A stretch of DNA of 64,000 bases from Brachypterus glaber (Eukaryota; Arthropoda; Insecta; Coleoptera; Kateretidae), in NCBI GenBank assembly GCA_958510825.1, contig OY294044.1, forward strand, positions 80,150,895-80,214,894, read 5' to 3'. The translations under genes and the position numbers were made by a program. Of this stretch, positions 41,666 to 53,698 are shown piece by piece (the stretch's first letter is position 1; each line of letters begins with the position of its first letter). The notes under the pieces were generated by a model, which did no database searches, was not told where the DNA came from, and saw only the letters and a list, made by a program, of their open reading frames with translations.

Positions 41666-43780
41666 TGTAACGATATAAATCGTCACTTTGTAATATAGCA
41701 AGGGTTAATTAAACTATTCGTTTACTTACGTTATAATTTGTGTTTATTTTGTATATAAATAGTTACGTACGTACAGAACTATTTTGTATCTGGGACTATT
41801 TTGTAGCAGGAACTGAATTCTAACCATATAAGTCTCTATTCCATAGTTCTACCTGAAAATAACATAAAGAAAACATAATTAGAATATGATTTTTAATAAT
41901 AAAGAATCATATGACTTATTTCTCTATAATACATTTGTCTATGGACTTACCTGGTTTTTATATGTTTCAGAGTCTATTGAGGGTTGGATTTCACTGGCTT
42001 TCATCTGTAGCTTGTCTCTCCTGGAAAGTTTCGTATGCTTATTCCTTTGGGATAATCTAGAATTTGTTGAAAATAGTTTGCTGGAACTGCTCACTTAGAT
42101 TCAGTATTTTGTTTATACTTAGTTCACAGGGCACTTAGTATTCTGTTCGTATTTTTATTAGTTTTGCTGATAAACAATAAGTATTGTTTATATTTGTTTC
42201 TTAGAGTAATATTTTGAGGTTAGATATCACTAATACGGATTTATTAGGAAATATTCTTTTAATTAGTTATTATTTTTGGTGTAGTTTCCGTTACCTTTAT
42301 TAGGAATCCTATACGGTAAAACTGTAGTTGATAATGACTTGCATAGATGTCGCTAATAGTTCAGAAATAGGATTTTATTTACCTGAAGGGTTCATACCGG
42401 TTAATAAGGTCGATTTTCGTTCTTCTTGAAGCAACTTTGATACAAAATGGTGGTGTCATACTGACGAGTGTTTATTTTCTGTAATCATCGAAGTAATCCT
42501 TCATGTATTTTTATTTAAAGTTAGTGAAAATGAATATTTAAACAATGCGGAAGATATTGTAACTGTTATTTTCTACAATTACGCATTTATAACGTTTCGA
42601 TGGACATCGAAGACTTAGTATGACATGTAAGTTAAGTTTTTCTGTTTCTTAGAATATTTCTAAGATATAATTATTGTTTTAGCACCATTAAGCACCATTA
42701 ATTACTATTTCTATACCATTAATTACCATTACTACACCATTACTCACCATTTCTATACCATTAATATGGAATTACATTAATTTAAGTTGAAGTTTATTTT
42801 GGTATATTTGATATACAAGTTCTCCGCATGGAGTGATGTTCTGTTGGAACATGGTTCTGTAATTTTCGGCATAGATAAATTCTATATGACCGTCTAGCAG
42901 ACAATTTTACATTGGACATAATTTTCAAAAGTATATTTTATCCCGGACAACATTTTCAATAATACATTTTATCCTGGAAGATGATTTTTCCAAAGTAGAT
43001 GGGACAGCCTATATTTTTTTCTTTCATTTGAGAAATGAATTCATCAGCATAGGGGAGACTTGTACAGATGGAGACGATGGAATTCATACCTCATGGATTT
43101 TGCAGAAACCAGCTAAGTACTCATTCTAAAAACTTTTGAAAGCAATATTTCATATTTAAAATTCTTTTATTTCAATATTCTTATAACTGTAAACTTTATC
43201 AGATCTGATATAGTATTGTTTAATACTATATGCCCTTCTGGCTTTTGTTCATTTTTAGGTACTTATTTTTTTTAAAAAACATTTAATCTCATTTATTAAT
43301 TATTAAATATCATACTTTGATTAAATGATTTCTAATTTAAGCATGACTTTTATACACTGCAAGAAATGATTGCTGTTTACATACATTTCTTGGTGCTTGC
43401 TGAACTTCATGTTTTCTTTATACATTTAAGTCGAATGATTTCTGAATTTAGTAATTTTTATTAAGATTTATTTAATTAAATCTTAATATAATTACACATA
43501 TTTTTTTAGATATATTAATACATTACTTGATGTGCTTTCATTAAGTTTATTTATAATAAATTTCTCAAATGAATTATCTTATTTTATTTAAGGGTTATAT
43601 TTTCTCAAACTGAAAAGCTTAAGTATTTACACTAGGTTGTTACTTACCTAAAGGAGTAAAAGCTAAAGTAACTGGCGCCCCTAACAACATTAATCAATTC
43701 TTTCTATTTTTCCCTTGCCCATACCCATTGCTCCGCTGTCAAAACTAGCCGTTGGCAGTGAACGTATTAATTACGGTACA
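41666..43780 (+). repeat. 3' LTR (2,115 bp)
   Basis: The same start and end as the 5' LTR and the same length. Visible differences include ATTAATTACC for ATTAATAACC, GAGAAATGAA for GAGATATGAA, AATATCATAC for AATATCGTAC, TGGTGCTTGC for TGGTGATTGC, and a changed T/A run at about 43266-43280. Confidence 0.95.
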
Positions 43781-43784
43781 ACCT

Positions 43785-44361
43785 CTTAAAAATAACACAT
43801 ATTTCAATGAAAAAATATTAAACGTCATAAATCAGGAAGTGTCAAATCCCTCTTTCTGTGCATGTAATACTACAATAAAAGTAAAACTCAATGAAAAGTC
43901 TCATTTTAAATTAAAAACACATTTTGACGTACAGTGGCTTGATTTCAGATAAAAATGGTACAAATTGCTTTGACAGAGCAAGCTTAAAGTAGAAGTTAAA
44001 AATAAAAAAGATCTTTAAATCTCAATTTATTTTATCTTTTATTATTTTCAATATTATTATCAATATTATTATTATTACTTTTATTATGCCTACTGTGACT
44101 TAAAAATTTTAATAAACGCATTGCTGTTTATTTTAACCAGTTTTTACACAAATTAGACCACTGTGCGAAAACACCCATTTTTTATAGCCTATGACACTTC
44201 CTAGACTAAGACAAATGATTGGTCACAAATCGATTTGTATCTGAATCATTAATTTAGGGTCTCATTCATATAAACATTCTTGTATTCTGTTCATAGATTT
44301 TTCTATGTTTTTTTGCAGTTTTTTTTGCAATTTGGTGGTAATAAATGTTGGTTATATGTTA
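43785..44361. other. Non-coding stretch beyond the LTR element
   Basis: Only A/T-rich sequence with an ATTATTATTA run near 44045-44090. The 66-codon open frame at 43752 begins in the LTR and is not supported. Confidence 0.4.
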
Positions 44362-44766
44362 TATGTATAGAGGGTGTGAATCCACGTTAAAAAATTACAT
44401 ATACACTTATACAGCAATAAAAAAAATTAAGCAAAATTTCAGAAATCCATAATCTTCCAGTAATATAATAGTTCACATCTTAAAGAATATTTTAGACAAA
44501 GTTTCATATGAAAAATTTCAATTTGACATTGTCATCAAACTTTCAGACCTTTAGCTACTAGGTATGTTTCCATAGAAACCAATTGGGTGACTTACCCACT
44601 TTTATAGGTAATTGTAACAGCTTCTGGGAATGGCGGAAACAAAACGTTCTTATCTTAAAATTTCATACCTACACCCCCCACACAAATTTTGCTCATTTTT
44701 TTTTATTGCTGTATAAGTGCATATGTCATTTTTTCAACGTGAGTTCTAATACACTCTGTATATGTT
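44362..44766. mobile_element. ~405-bp palindromic MITE
   Basis: The left arm (ACATATACACTTATACAGCA, ATAAAAAAAATTAAGC, AAAATTT) pairs with the right arm near 44690-44760. The ends around GAGGGTGTGAAT and ATACACTCTGTATA are loosely inverted. The interior has no supported gene. Confidence 0.65.
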
Positions 44767-44881
44767 ATATGTACTATATACTATATTTTATTGCTACACA
44801 CAGAGAAATTATTACTCAAAATAAGAATGTGTTATTTAGATCAAAAGTTTGTATATCCGCGAGCACTTAAATCAAATGTTT

Positions 44882-45545
44882 TGCTTTCTAACTTCAAATT
44901 ATAAAAATTATCTTTTTTTAAACATTTCTTTTATATAGAAAGAAAAAGATACCATTGTGAAATTTTGTAGGTATGTTTACTTACATACACCAAAAAATAA
45001 ATTTTAGATTTTTTAAGTGCCATTTTTTTGGCTATAAATTTTTTATTTTAAAAACATAAAAAACGAGGGTCGCCATGATTCTGGCCGTTTGGATCGGCTG
45101 AAAAAAAAAAGGAATATTATTCCAAAAAGTCGCTATATACCCCGAACTAGAAGAAACTTTTTTGGCCAAAAAATAACGAAATGGCGGAAGTTTTGCAAAA
45201 AATTTCAAACATTTTTAAACAAAAACGCAATTTTGTTATTTTTTGGCCAAAATAAAAATCTTCTAGTTCTGGCTATATCGACTTTAATACTGAATAATAT
45301 CCCGTTTTTTTTTTCAGTCGATCCAAACGACCGGATCATGGTGACCACTGTTTTTTGATGTTTTTTTCAACAAATTTTTATAGCCAAAAAATGGCACTTT
45401 AAAAATCTAAAAATTTTGTTTTGTGTTCGTTGAATATATGATAAATAAACATACCTACAAAATTTCACAATGATATCTTTTTTCTTTCTATATAAAAACA
45501 ATGTTTAAAAAAATATTATTTTTATAATTTGAAGGTAGAAAGACC
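44882..45545. repeat. ~660-bp palindrome
   Basis: The arms meet near 45213. Left: CCATTGTGAAATTTTGTAGG, AAGTGCCATTTTTTTGGCTA, GGCCGTTTGGATCGGCTGAA, GAACTAGAAG. Right: the complements in reverse order. Divergence between arms is modest. The plus-strand open frame at 45089-45358 spans the fold and is not a credible gene. Confidence 0.75.
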
Positions 45546-45616
45546 CCTTAATTGAATTTTACGGCATTTTAATTTTAACAAAAGTTTTTTAAGTGTTTAT
45601 ATTTTAAAGTATTTGG

Positions 45617-46356
45617 TATACAGCCTGTTCCAGAACTCGCGTACCGAAATTTAAGAGGTGATTCTACATCCAAAAATATGAAAAAAAGTTTCTATAAAGG
45701 TTGGTCCGGAAATGAGCCCTAAGGGAGCTACGGCCCTTCGAAGATGACGTATTGAATGGGGAACAAAAAAAAGCACCAATAAAATTTTAATGCTGCAGGG
45801 TGATTCTTCATTTAAAACTGAGCAAAAAAGTATTATACACCAAAACACCTAAATTTAATATTAAAGGAGTAATAGCCTTTTAAAAAGTAACGTTTTTGGT
45901 GGCACAAAATGTTACTTCCTCTTAATTGCATTTTTTTTTTGATAACGGTTGCTTCTACAGTGTTACACTATATGATATTTTACATGTATTTTTACTCTAG
46001 AAATCTATATTTTTTACAATAAATCCAAAAAACATACACATAGAAACGTTTGGGGCAAAAATATTTTAAGCCTCATATATTTTGTCCGTCTGGGCACGCC
46101 TCTGGATAAATTAAAAAAATAAATTAACATAAACTTATTGCCCTTATTAATACTAGTATACATGCAAAAGCTTGCCGCTCTAGCTTAAACGGTACCCGAG
46201 TTATTAATTAAAAACCTTATTTTTATTACAATTTTAAAGGGCCCTAGCCCTTAGGGCTCATTTCCGGACCAACCTGTATAGGAACTTTTTTTTTATTTTT
46301 AGATCTAGAATCACCTCTTAAATTTTGGCATGCCAGTTATGGATCACCCTGTATAT
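45617..46356. mobile_element. TACAGGG-family inverted-repeat element, 740 bp
   Basis: The left arm runs from TATACAGCCTGTTCCAG through GGTTGGTCCGGAAATGAGCC and CTAAGGGAGCTACGG. The right arm contains GGGCTCATTTCCGGACCAAC and ends GATCACCCTGTATA. The interior includes TTTTTGGGGC-type and GGCACGCCTCTGG blocks shared with 741-1180. This is one of two copies here in which both ends are visible. No coding capacity. Confidence 0.75.
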
Positions 46357-46933
46357 CCAGCCAGAGTGATTATGACGTCCTACTGTCTCAATTTGAATAT
46401 CAATCCCTAGAACTTCGCAGAACAATAACCAGTGTTAATAGTAGTTTTCGCAACGAGTAACTTTAGTACTTAGTGCAAGAGAATAAAGTTTTTTTGACGA
46501 CGCGAAGCGAAGTCAAAACATCATTCGAGTGCACTAAGGACTTGTCGCAAACGAGTTGCGAACAACATTTTTCGTTGGACCTACAGTCTAGACTGTTTAA
46601 AAATGTATATTTTAAGAATTACCTGTGTTTAATTTTGACATTTCAAAATGTTATAAACGTCAAATGACTTTTGTCAAAATGAAAGCTATGTGTAATCGTT
46701 TGGATAAATGAGTGTGCATAGTTGTCATTTCATTCAAATATGCACTATGTACTCGTGCGATAGAAAAATATCGTAACGAGTATATATAGTGAACATGCAT
46801 TAAACTATCCCACAAAACGAAATTTTTGAAACATACTTTTTTTCTAACATAACCTAGCTTAAAGCATTTTTTCTCCTGATTCTATATTTGAGCGCTATTC
46901 AGCGAGCCGGAGCAGTACGTAGTTAGTCGTAGG
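46357..46933. other. Non-coding stretch
   Basis: No gene recognised. GACGACGCGAAGCGAAGTC near 46497 and paired CGAGTAAC / CGAACAAC motifs give it a slightly less AT-rich feel. A 64-codon open frame at 46473 has no recognisable content. Confidence 0.35.
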
Positions 46934-48254
46934 TCACGGTGGGCTTTAAGCTTACGGAGATGAAAAAATCGAACACCCCATAACTGACAACGGGATATTG
47001 TTTCTAATGCTTTCAGAATTACGTGTTCGTTGAGAACAAAATCGTAGGTGTAGCCGTTTTTTATTCCATCAAAAATTAGTATATTGGTATATATGTGACC
47101 CAAAAAAAAATTCAAATTAAAAAGTTTGGAGGTCTCACCCCTTAAATTTGTTTATTGGGGTAAGAGTTTCATCCCTATTTTTTTTCAAAATCTTTGAAAA
47201 AATCTAAAGGCGCTCACAGCCATTTTTCAAAAAATATGTTTGCTTAGCTTTTTTTTATTTTTTTTAAGGCCCAAGGATTTTTTATTTAAATCTTTTTAAC
47301 ACGAAACGGTATAAAGGGATAGTAAATTGCTAACCTCAAATAAAATCTGAATTTTTCTTTCAAAATGGCGGTGCTGTGCCCTTTAAAGTTTAAAAATTCA
47401 CTACATTGCTTGATTTTAGGTCTAATTACAGGCACAAAAAAATGTTTTTCATTGTCTTCAAACATTGTGCGTGTAGCCCAATATGTCCTATATTTTTTTT
47501 ATCGGATATACAGGGTATCCAGAAAAAGTAATATATACATTTTTTTAACATTTTTGAGAGATAAATTCGGTTTTTATTGACAAGGTAGGACTGTCACTTA
47601 AAACCGAATTTATCTCTCAAAAATGTTAAAAGAATGTATATATTTTTTTTCTGGATATCCTGTATATCCGATAAAAAAAATATAGTTGTTTTTATGTGAG
47701 GACATATTGGGCTACACGCACAATTTTTGAAGACAATGAAAAACATTTTTTGTGCCTGTAATTAGACCTAAAATCAAGCAATGTAGTGAATTTTCAAACT
47801 TTAAAGGACACAGCACCGCCATTTTGAAAGAAAAATTCAGATTTTATTTGAGGTTAGCAATTTACTATCCCTTTATACCGTTTCGTGTTAAAAAGATTTA
47901 AATAAAAAATCCTTGGGCCTTAAAAAAAATAAAAAAAAGCTAAGCAAACATATTTTTTGAAAAATGGTTGTGAGCGACCTCTAGATTTTTTCAAAAATTT
48001 TGAAAAATGTTAGGGATGAAACTCCTACCCCAATAAACAAATTTAAGGGGTGAGACCTCCAAACTTTTTAATTTGAAATTTTTTTTTTGGTCACATATAT
48101 ACCAATATACTAATTTTTGATGGAATAAAAAACGGCTACAACTACGATTTTGTTCTCAACGAACATCTAATTATGAAAGCATTAGAAACAATATCCCGTT
48201 GTCAGTTATGGAGTGTTCGATTTTTTCATCTCCGTAAGCTTAAAGCCCACCGTG
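46934..48254. repeat. 1.32-kb near-perfect palindrome
   Basis: The arms of about 640 bp run from TCACGGTGGGCTTTAAGC inward to ATAAATTCGG and back out to GCTTAAAGCCCACCGTGA. Only a few percent of positions differ and the loop is about 20 bases near 47594. Inside each arm are AAAATGGCGGTGCTGTGCCC and ATATACAGGGTATCCAGAAA. Open frames at 46882-47115 and 47365-47580 fall in the arms and their mirror versions are equally open, so they are not genes. Confidence 0.85.
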
Positions 48255-48382
48255 AGGTGTTTAAACTTTAAAATATACAGTATTCGTTTAATAAATAAAT
48301 GATTATACAAAAAAAACAATGTATTTAGCTTAATTTTATCTACCAGCCTTAATGGCTTGCGTTAACAAATATATATCTTAAC

Positions 48383-49576
48383 CTAAAAATAATGTAAATG
48401 TTTCTTACCTTTTTTTCTACTTTTGTATGCAGTTCTATGAACTTCAACTACGGACCAACAGTAATCACCCATCATAGCAGGATTTTCTTTTCCCTGATAC
48501 CACTCTTCCATATTCGAAATTTGTTGGTGAAATCTTTCACCTTGCTCCTTACTGACGGCGCCGAGATTAGGTGGAAAGTAATCCAGATGTGAATGTAGAA
48601 AATGTATTTTAAGGGACATTCTACATCCCATCAATCGGTAGTTTCTTATAAGAGATTTCACCCAAGCTACATTATTCTTTTCCCTTTTATTACCCAAAAA
48701 CCCAGAGATAACAAGTTTAAATAAATGCCAGGCCAACTTCTCAGTCTTTGAAAGTTTTGACTCAAAATTACTATCTTTAACAATTTTTCTGATTTGTGGT
48801 CCTATAAATACGCCCGCTTTAATTTTGGCTTCTGACAGCTTCGGTTACTTTTCTTTTAGGTACAAAAATGGTTCTCCTTCCTGTTTCAATGCCTTTACGA
48901 AATTTTTTCATTAGTCCCAATTTAATATGTAGAGGGGTAATAGAATTTTTTTTGGGTCAACTAGTGGATTGTTCATAACATTATTACAACCTGCTGCAAA
49001 CGTTTTTCTTTTTTCCCACTTTTTAATTTTGTAATGCTTTTTTACAGGTCGGCTATCCCATAAGCACAAAAAAAACAAGAATATTTAAAACCCACCTTGC
49101 ATTCCTAACAAAATTGCTACCATTTTCAAATCCCCACAAATCTGCCATTTGTGTTCTTCATACTTAATTTCATCCAAAACTAGTTTCATATTTTCATATG
49201 ATTATTTCATATTTGTAGAATAAGCAATAGGAATTGAAGGCTTTTTGTTTCCATTGTGTAATAAAACAACATTCAAACTAGATTTGGAAGCATATGCAAA
49301 AAGACGCCACTCGGATGCCCTATTATATGGATGTTTAATCTGCATTTGGTCCATTAATCCTTGTATGTTATTACAATAACAAAGATCGTCCTTCATTTCA
49401 TAAAATCTGGAAAACTTAAGTTCTCGATTACGGTATACAGTAATCTTTGTGTCTTTTTGTAGTAGGTTAAACTGTTTTAGCCTTGAATTAAATGTAATTA
49501 CCTGAATTACCTGAAATAAAGTATTAAATATTTTTATATACCTATTAGAAATAATTTTTTTAACACAAATAAACAC
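48383..49576 (-). pseudogene. Degraded transposase-like gene (GDLK / EQGERFHQ family)
   Basis: Read on the minus strand from about 49500 to 48383. The N-part (RNRELKFSRFYEMKDDLCYC, then NNIQGLMDQM and VVLLHNGNKKPSIPIAYS) is open, then WQICGDLKMVAILLGMQ and a C-L-W-D-S-R motif near 49040-49140. The middle has in-frame stops at about 49090, 48915 and 48850 and at least one frame change. The C-part reads GPQIRKIVKDSNFESKLS and KIHFLHSHLDYFPPNLGAVS, then EQGERFHQ and MMGDYCWS. I recognise this as a protein family repeated many times in arthropod and Hydra genomes. It shares with the 12460 gene a D-L-K-x(3)-L-x-G-x-Q motif, a following Cys/Trp-rich loop and an E-Q-x-x-E/E-R-x-H end, hence a probable RNase-H-like transposase relic. 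No terminal repeats found. The breaks make it non-functional. Confidence 0.75.
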
Positions 49577-50119
49577 GGCAAAGAAGCGCCATATTTAGTT
49601 TTAAGGCATATGTACTATTCAGACACGCTCGAGAGTGCTCCTACCATGCATATTGGTTTTAAACTTTCCGACACGAAGCACTGAAAATTAATGTAGCGCC
49701 ACTTCTAGAAGCACCTTATTAAAAATTCAAAAAGCAAAATGACCCAGATAAATAGAGAATGTTTTAATATGGTTAACGTAAAAAAAATTCATCTTTTAAA
49801 AATTTGACAGAAAAAAAAAATTTTTTCAGTGTAAAAAAAATGGAGGTCGAGATTTAAAAAAATCTTCCAAAGTCTTAAAAGCACATCCTATTTTTATAAT
49901 TTGAATAAAAAATATTCATAAAAGCAAATTCTTCAGACATTTTAAAAAATATATTTTTTTTTCTAAAACACCCTGTATATAAAAACTCTGCGGTCTTAGC
50001 CCAAATCTGAAAACAGGTTTGAAATCAGAAGAAAAAATGCTTCAAGATAAGATATGTCAGAAAAAAAGGTATTTTCTCTGTGGGACAGTGTTATTCTTTA
50101 TTTCGTGTACACTAGGTCG
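49577..50119. other. Non-coding stretch
   Basis: It contains A/T runs and a CACCCTGTATATAAA near 49970 that resembles the end of a TACAGGG-type repeat. Nothing else. Confidence 0.4.
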
Positions 50120-50467
50120 TACGAAAAATGCTATGCTACGTATTGAATGGACTCAACATTTATTTTATCCAAGCTAAATTTTTGCTTTCCAGTTAATTGT
50201 ACAAGAACTTCTACCAGTTATTATAATCAAATTGCCAGAACGAATACTCTACGCACTGAACCAGTTTTCAATATGATGTTTTGTTATAATAAATATTGTA
50301 GGAGTTGCGATGGCCAAAATGTTGATTTTAATATTGTATTTGTATTTGTTATAATATAAGATATTTTATTACATTGTTGATTAACTTTAAACTTTAATTT
50401 TGTAAATTTTCAAATAATATTGTCCTGTAATTGGTTTTTCTGTTGGGCAATAAAGGTATTATTATTA
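50120..50467 (+). pseudogene. LINE 3' end, Jockey-like
   Basis: The short open frame from 50147 (YYNQIARTNTLRTEPVFNMM, then a stop at 50359) resembles the C-terminal tail of a Jockey-type ORF2. A 3' UTR follows, then GCAATAAAGGTATTATTATT, a combined polyadenylation signal and ATT microsatellite typical of LINE termini. It is 5'-truncated to about 350 bases. Confidence 0.6.
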
Positions 50468-51327
50468 TTAACTACATAACATAAACGAAATAGTTTCATT
50501 TAACCTAATTATTTCTTGAATTTTCTTATGAACCTTCAATAATAAAGCTAGCGATATAAATTTCTTGGGAGTGGTTAAACTTAATAGTGTAACACAGTAG
50601 GATAATTAAAGCAAACAAATTTAAATAGTTCCATTAAAACTTCATCTAGCACCGTCAGTTGTTTTTACTTTTACCGCAACTGATAACAAAAAGTTAAAAA
50701 CCTAAAAAGCTTTCCACGCTAAAACGAAGTAAATATGATTCACACGCCAATTCATTTTCATATTATTTATGGGATTGTGACGTTCAGATGTTTTTCAAAT
50801 ACATTTTTAATTGAATTAAACTCCGCGCATTATCTGTCTGAGTTGATGATCATTTATTTCTTGTTGTATGGTTGGCAGAATTTTATTTTTTCATTACTAG
50901 CTTTAGAACATACATTTATTATGTTTTCAGACTGTGAAATCAATTTTCTTCACCTATAGCAATAATAATTTTTTCTCTCCTAGTAAAAGTAAATTTTATA
51001 AACAACTGATATCTGTCACTTTAGATGTTTCAGTTATTTGTGCAATTTTTACTAACTAAACCCAACAAAATAACTTTTTATTTATTAAATATAATTAATG
51101 ATAATTATTACCAGTTAATACAACCAATAATTAGCTAAATATTATGAAAAAAATTAAAAAAAAAAACAAAATTTTTAATTGTCAGTTCAAAGTATTTATT
51201 TGAGCAAATGTCATTGTTCAAGGCTACTTGATTTTTATGAAAATTTCAAGAAATATCATTTCTGTTAATAATTTAATTTATTATTTGAATAAAAATAGTT
51301 AAATAGGGTTAGCAGTGAAAAAACTAA
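50468..51327. other. AT-rich non-coding stretch
   Basis: I see nothing supportable. Confidence 0.4.
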
Positions 51328-51446
51328 TATATAAACTACGGTAGAGAAGACTATTATAGCCTCGCACTCTTAAATCCCTCGCTGCTACACAGCTCGCGAT
51401 TTAATACGCTCGGCTATAAAAACTGTCTTCTCTACCTTGGTTTATA
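51328..51446. mobile_element. ~119-bp hairpin MITE
   Basis: ACGGTAGAGAAGAC and TATAGCC pair with GGCTATA and GTCTTCTCTACC. The loop is GC-richer (CCTCGCTGCTACACAGCTCG). It is flanked by ATAAAC and GTTTAT. Confidence 0.72.
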
Positions 51447-51684
51447 ATTACTATTTCCTAAGGTTGCTATCCTGTTTCAAATTAATTGTCAATCAAAACA
51501 TTATTTTGACATTTATAAAAAAAAATCCAAATAATTTAAAGAAATAAAAATTAAAGCATTAATCTATAAAGATTTTGTTTATGGAGCAATATAATGCAGT
51601 GCTCAATAAAATTTTAATTTAAACGCTGTAACAGAATTTTTTTGGCAAGTTAAAATAATAATAGGTCCATAATTTTATCTAAAC

Positions 51685-53618
51685 AATATAATTTATTCGC
51701 AACTGTATATGTAATACATACATGACATGTATTATTAAAGTTTGGGAGGTACGTGAAAGCTAGATGTTGGAATTCAAATGAAGAAAATAATACCATAATA
51801 CTTAGTTTTTTAGTTCTGTTCATATTTAGCACAAATATTTTTTAAACAAGAAAAGCACAATTATATAAAAATGAAGTTCAACATACGCGTAACCCAAATA
51901 AACATCCACAAAAAACATTTGTTGATAGCTCACAAGGCACCCACGGTTCACCTGGGCGATTTTAAATAAAAATTTCGTGGACCCCTAAATTTTTTGAACT
52001 AAAACATAACTGATGACATCAGAAATCAATTTCCATTTGAAAGAAAATCGTAAAAGATACACTTTTTTAGAAAGATAAAAAAAACGTCTTTTTGAGTAAT
52101 AGGGTGTGTCAAAAAATTCCGATTTGCGAAATCGAAAACGCTCTCTGACTCAAAAGTTGCTCCTTAGTAAAAAACTGTGTCCACTCAAAAATGAGCCAAA
52201 TCGATTAATGTTTAGAGGTAGCTCAAAGCACTCAAACTTTGAAAAATATACCTGTTTTTCGGATAAAAAGTGATTGTACATAAAATTAAGGAAATTTTGG
52301 AGGGTTTCTTTGGTAATATTTAGAAACAATACTAATTGTGAGAAAACTAAAAAAATTATATTTCCCCTTCCCTTAAGTTAGAACATAAAAAAATCGCCAA
52401 TTATTTGAAGATTTTGCGAAAATTTATTGAAAATGGGCTTATTTAAAAGGACATAACTTCCTTAGGAATGATTTTTTGACCAAGGTTTTTAATGTTAAAT
52501 AACCACTCATTATTAAAATATTTGTTTTTTGCTTTATATTTTTTTATTTTTTTATTTTTGGTTCTTAATGCATAAAAATTTACTTTTAAATGCATTTATC
52601 TTAAACCCGTTAAACCTGCGATGTTAAACCACAGAAACTTTTTTGTGTATTTTTACATAAAAAAGTATTCCTACCAAAAAATCAAAAAAAAAGTAAACCG
52701 AAAAAAGTTTTAGGCAAAAAACAGAAAATCCTACCCGGGTTTCTAATCGAAATTAATATTTTTTACTCAACTTGAGGAAAAAAATTATGTTTTCTGTATA
52801 GTCATGTATATATGCTTATATACCAATATATAATTTTGCAGATTTTTTATTTAAAACTATTTTTTATGCACTTTTAAAAACTTGTAAAAATTAAATTTTC
52901 GCGAAATCTTAAAATAATTGGCGATTTTTTCTTGTTCTAACTTCAGGGGAGGGGGGGATTTAATTGTTTTAGTTCTTACATTTAGTATTGTTTTTAAATA
53001 TTACCAAAGAAACACTCCAAAATTTCCTCAATTTTTATCGGTATCAGTTTTTATCCGAAAAACAGGTACCGATTTTTTTTTTTAGGTTTGAGTGCTTTGA
53101 GCTACCTCTAAACATTTATCGATTTGGCTCATTTTTAAGTGACTGTTTGGACTTTTTTACTAAGGAGCAACTTTTAAGCCAGAGAGTGTTTTTAATTTTG
53201 AAAATCGCGATTTTTTGACACACCTTATTACTCAAAAAAAAACGTTTTTTTTATCTGTCTAAAAAAGTGTATCTTTTACGATTTTCTTTCAAATGGGAAT
53301 TGATTTCTAATGTCATCAGTTATGTTTTAGTCCAAAAAATTTAGGGGTCCACGAAATTTTTATTTAAAATCGCCCAGGTGAACCGTGAGTGCCTTGTGAG
53401 CTATCAACAAATGTTTTTTGTGGTTGTTTATTTGGGTTACGCGTATGTTGAACTTCTTTTATATAATTGTGCTTTTCTTGTGAAAAAAATATTTGTGCTA
53501 AATATGAACAGAACTAAAAAACTAAGTATTATGGTATTATTTTCTTCATTTGAATTCCAACATCTAGCTTTCAAAAAAATTAGTACTTTTATAAATAAAA
53601 AAGTTGCGAATAAAATAG
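51685..53618. repeat. 1.9-kb foldback palindrome
   Basis: The arms exceed 700 bp. Left (about 51685-52440) has GCTAGATGTTGGAATTCAAA, GGTTCACCTGGGCGATTTTA, AAATGAGCCAAATCGATTAA and AATCGCCAATTATTT. The right arm (about 52890-53618) has the complements in mirror order. The loop is about 450 bases. Open frames at 51650-51832, 52988-53218 and 53378-53701 belong to the arms. Confidence 0.82.
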
Positions 53619-53622
53619 TATA

Positions 53623-53698
53623 CAGGTCTCCCGGAAAATGGTACTTTTCCTTGACCCATAAATGGTCTCGGAGAAGTACTATTTTCCGATTCGACCTG
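53623..53698. mobile_element. 76-bp TA-flanked MITE
   Basis: CAGGTC ... GGAAAATGGTACTT pairs with AAGTACTATTTTCC ... GACCTG, with TA on each side (53621-53622, 53699-53700). This is a minimal mariner-type MITE. It lies directly at the outer end of the 1.9-kb palindrome. Confidence 0.65.

Larger units (their letters stand above)
34040..43780 (+). mobile_element. Complete Ty3/gypsy LTR retrotransposon, 9.7 kb
   Basis: Two 2,115-bp direct LTRs enclose a primer-binding site, one long gag-pol frame with domains in the order gag-PR-RT-RH-IN, and a polypurine tract. The 4-bp target duplication ACCT is at 34036-34039 and 43781-43784. There is no env gene. By eye the LTRs differ at roughly ten or fewer of 2,115 positions with no net length change, which implies recent insertion. 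LTRs over 2 kb are unusually long for this superfamily; Ulysses of Drosophila virilis is a known precedent. Confidence 0.95.

Noticed and set aside
46882..47580. Open frames in the arms of the 1.3-kb palindrome
   Set aside because: They are mirrored or disrupted in the opposite arm and show no domain content; they follow from the palindrome.
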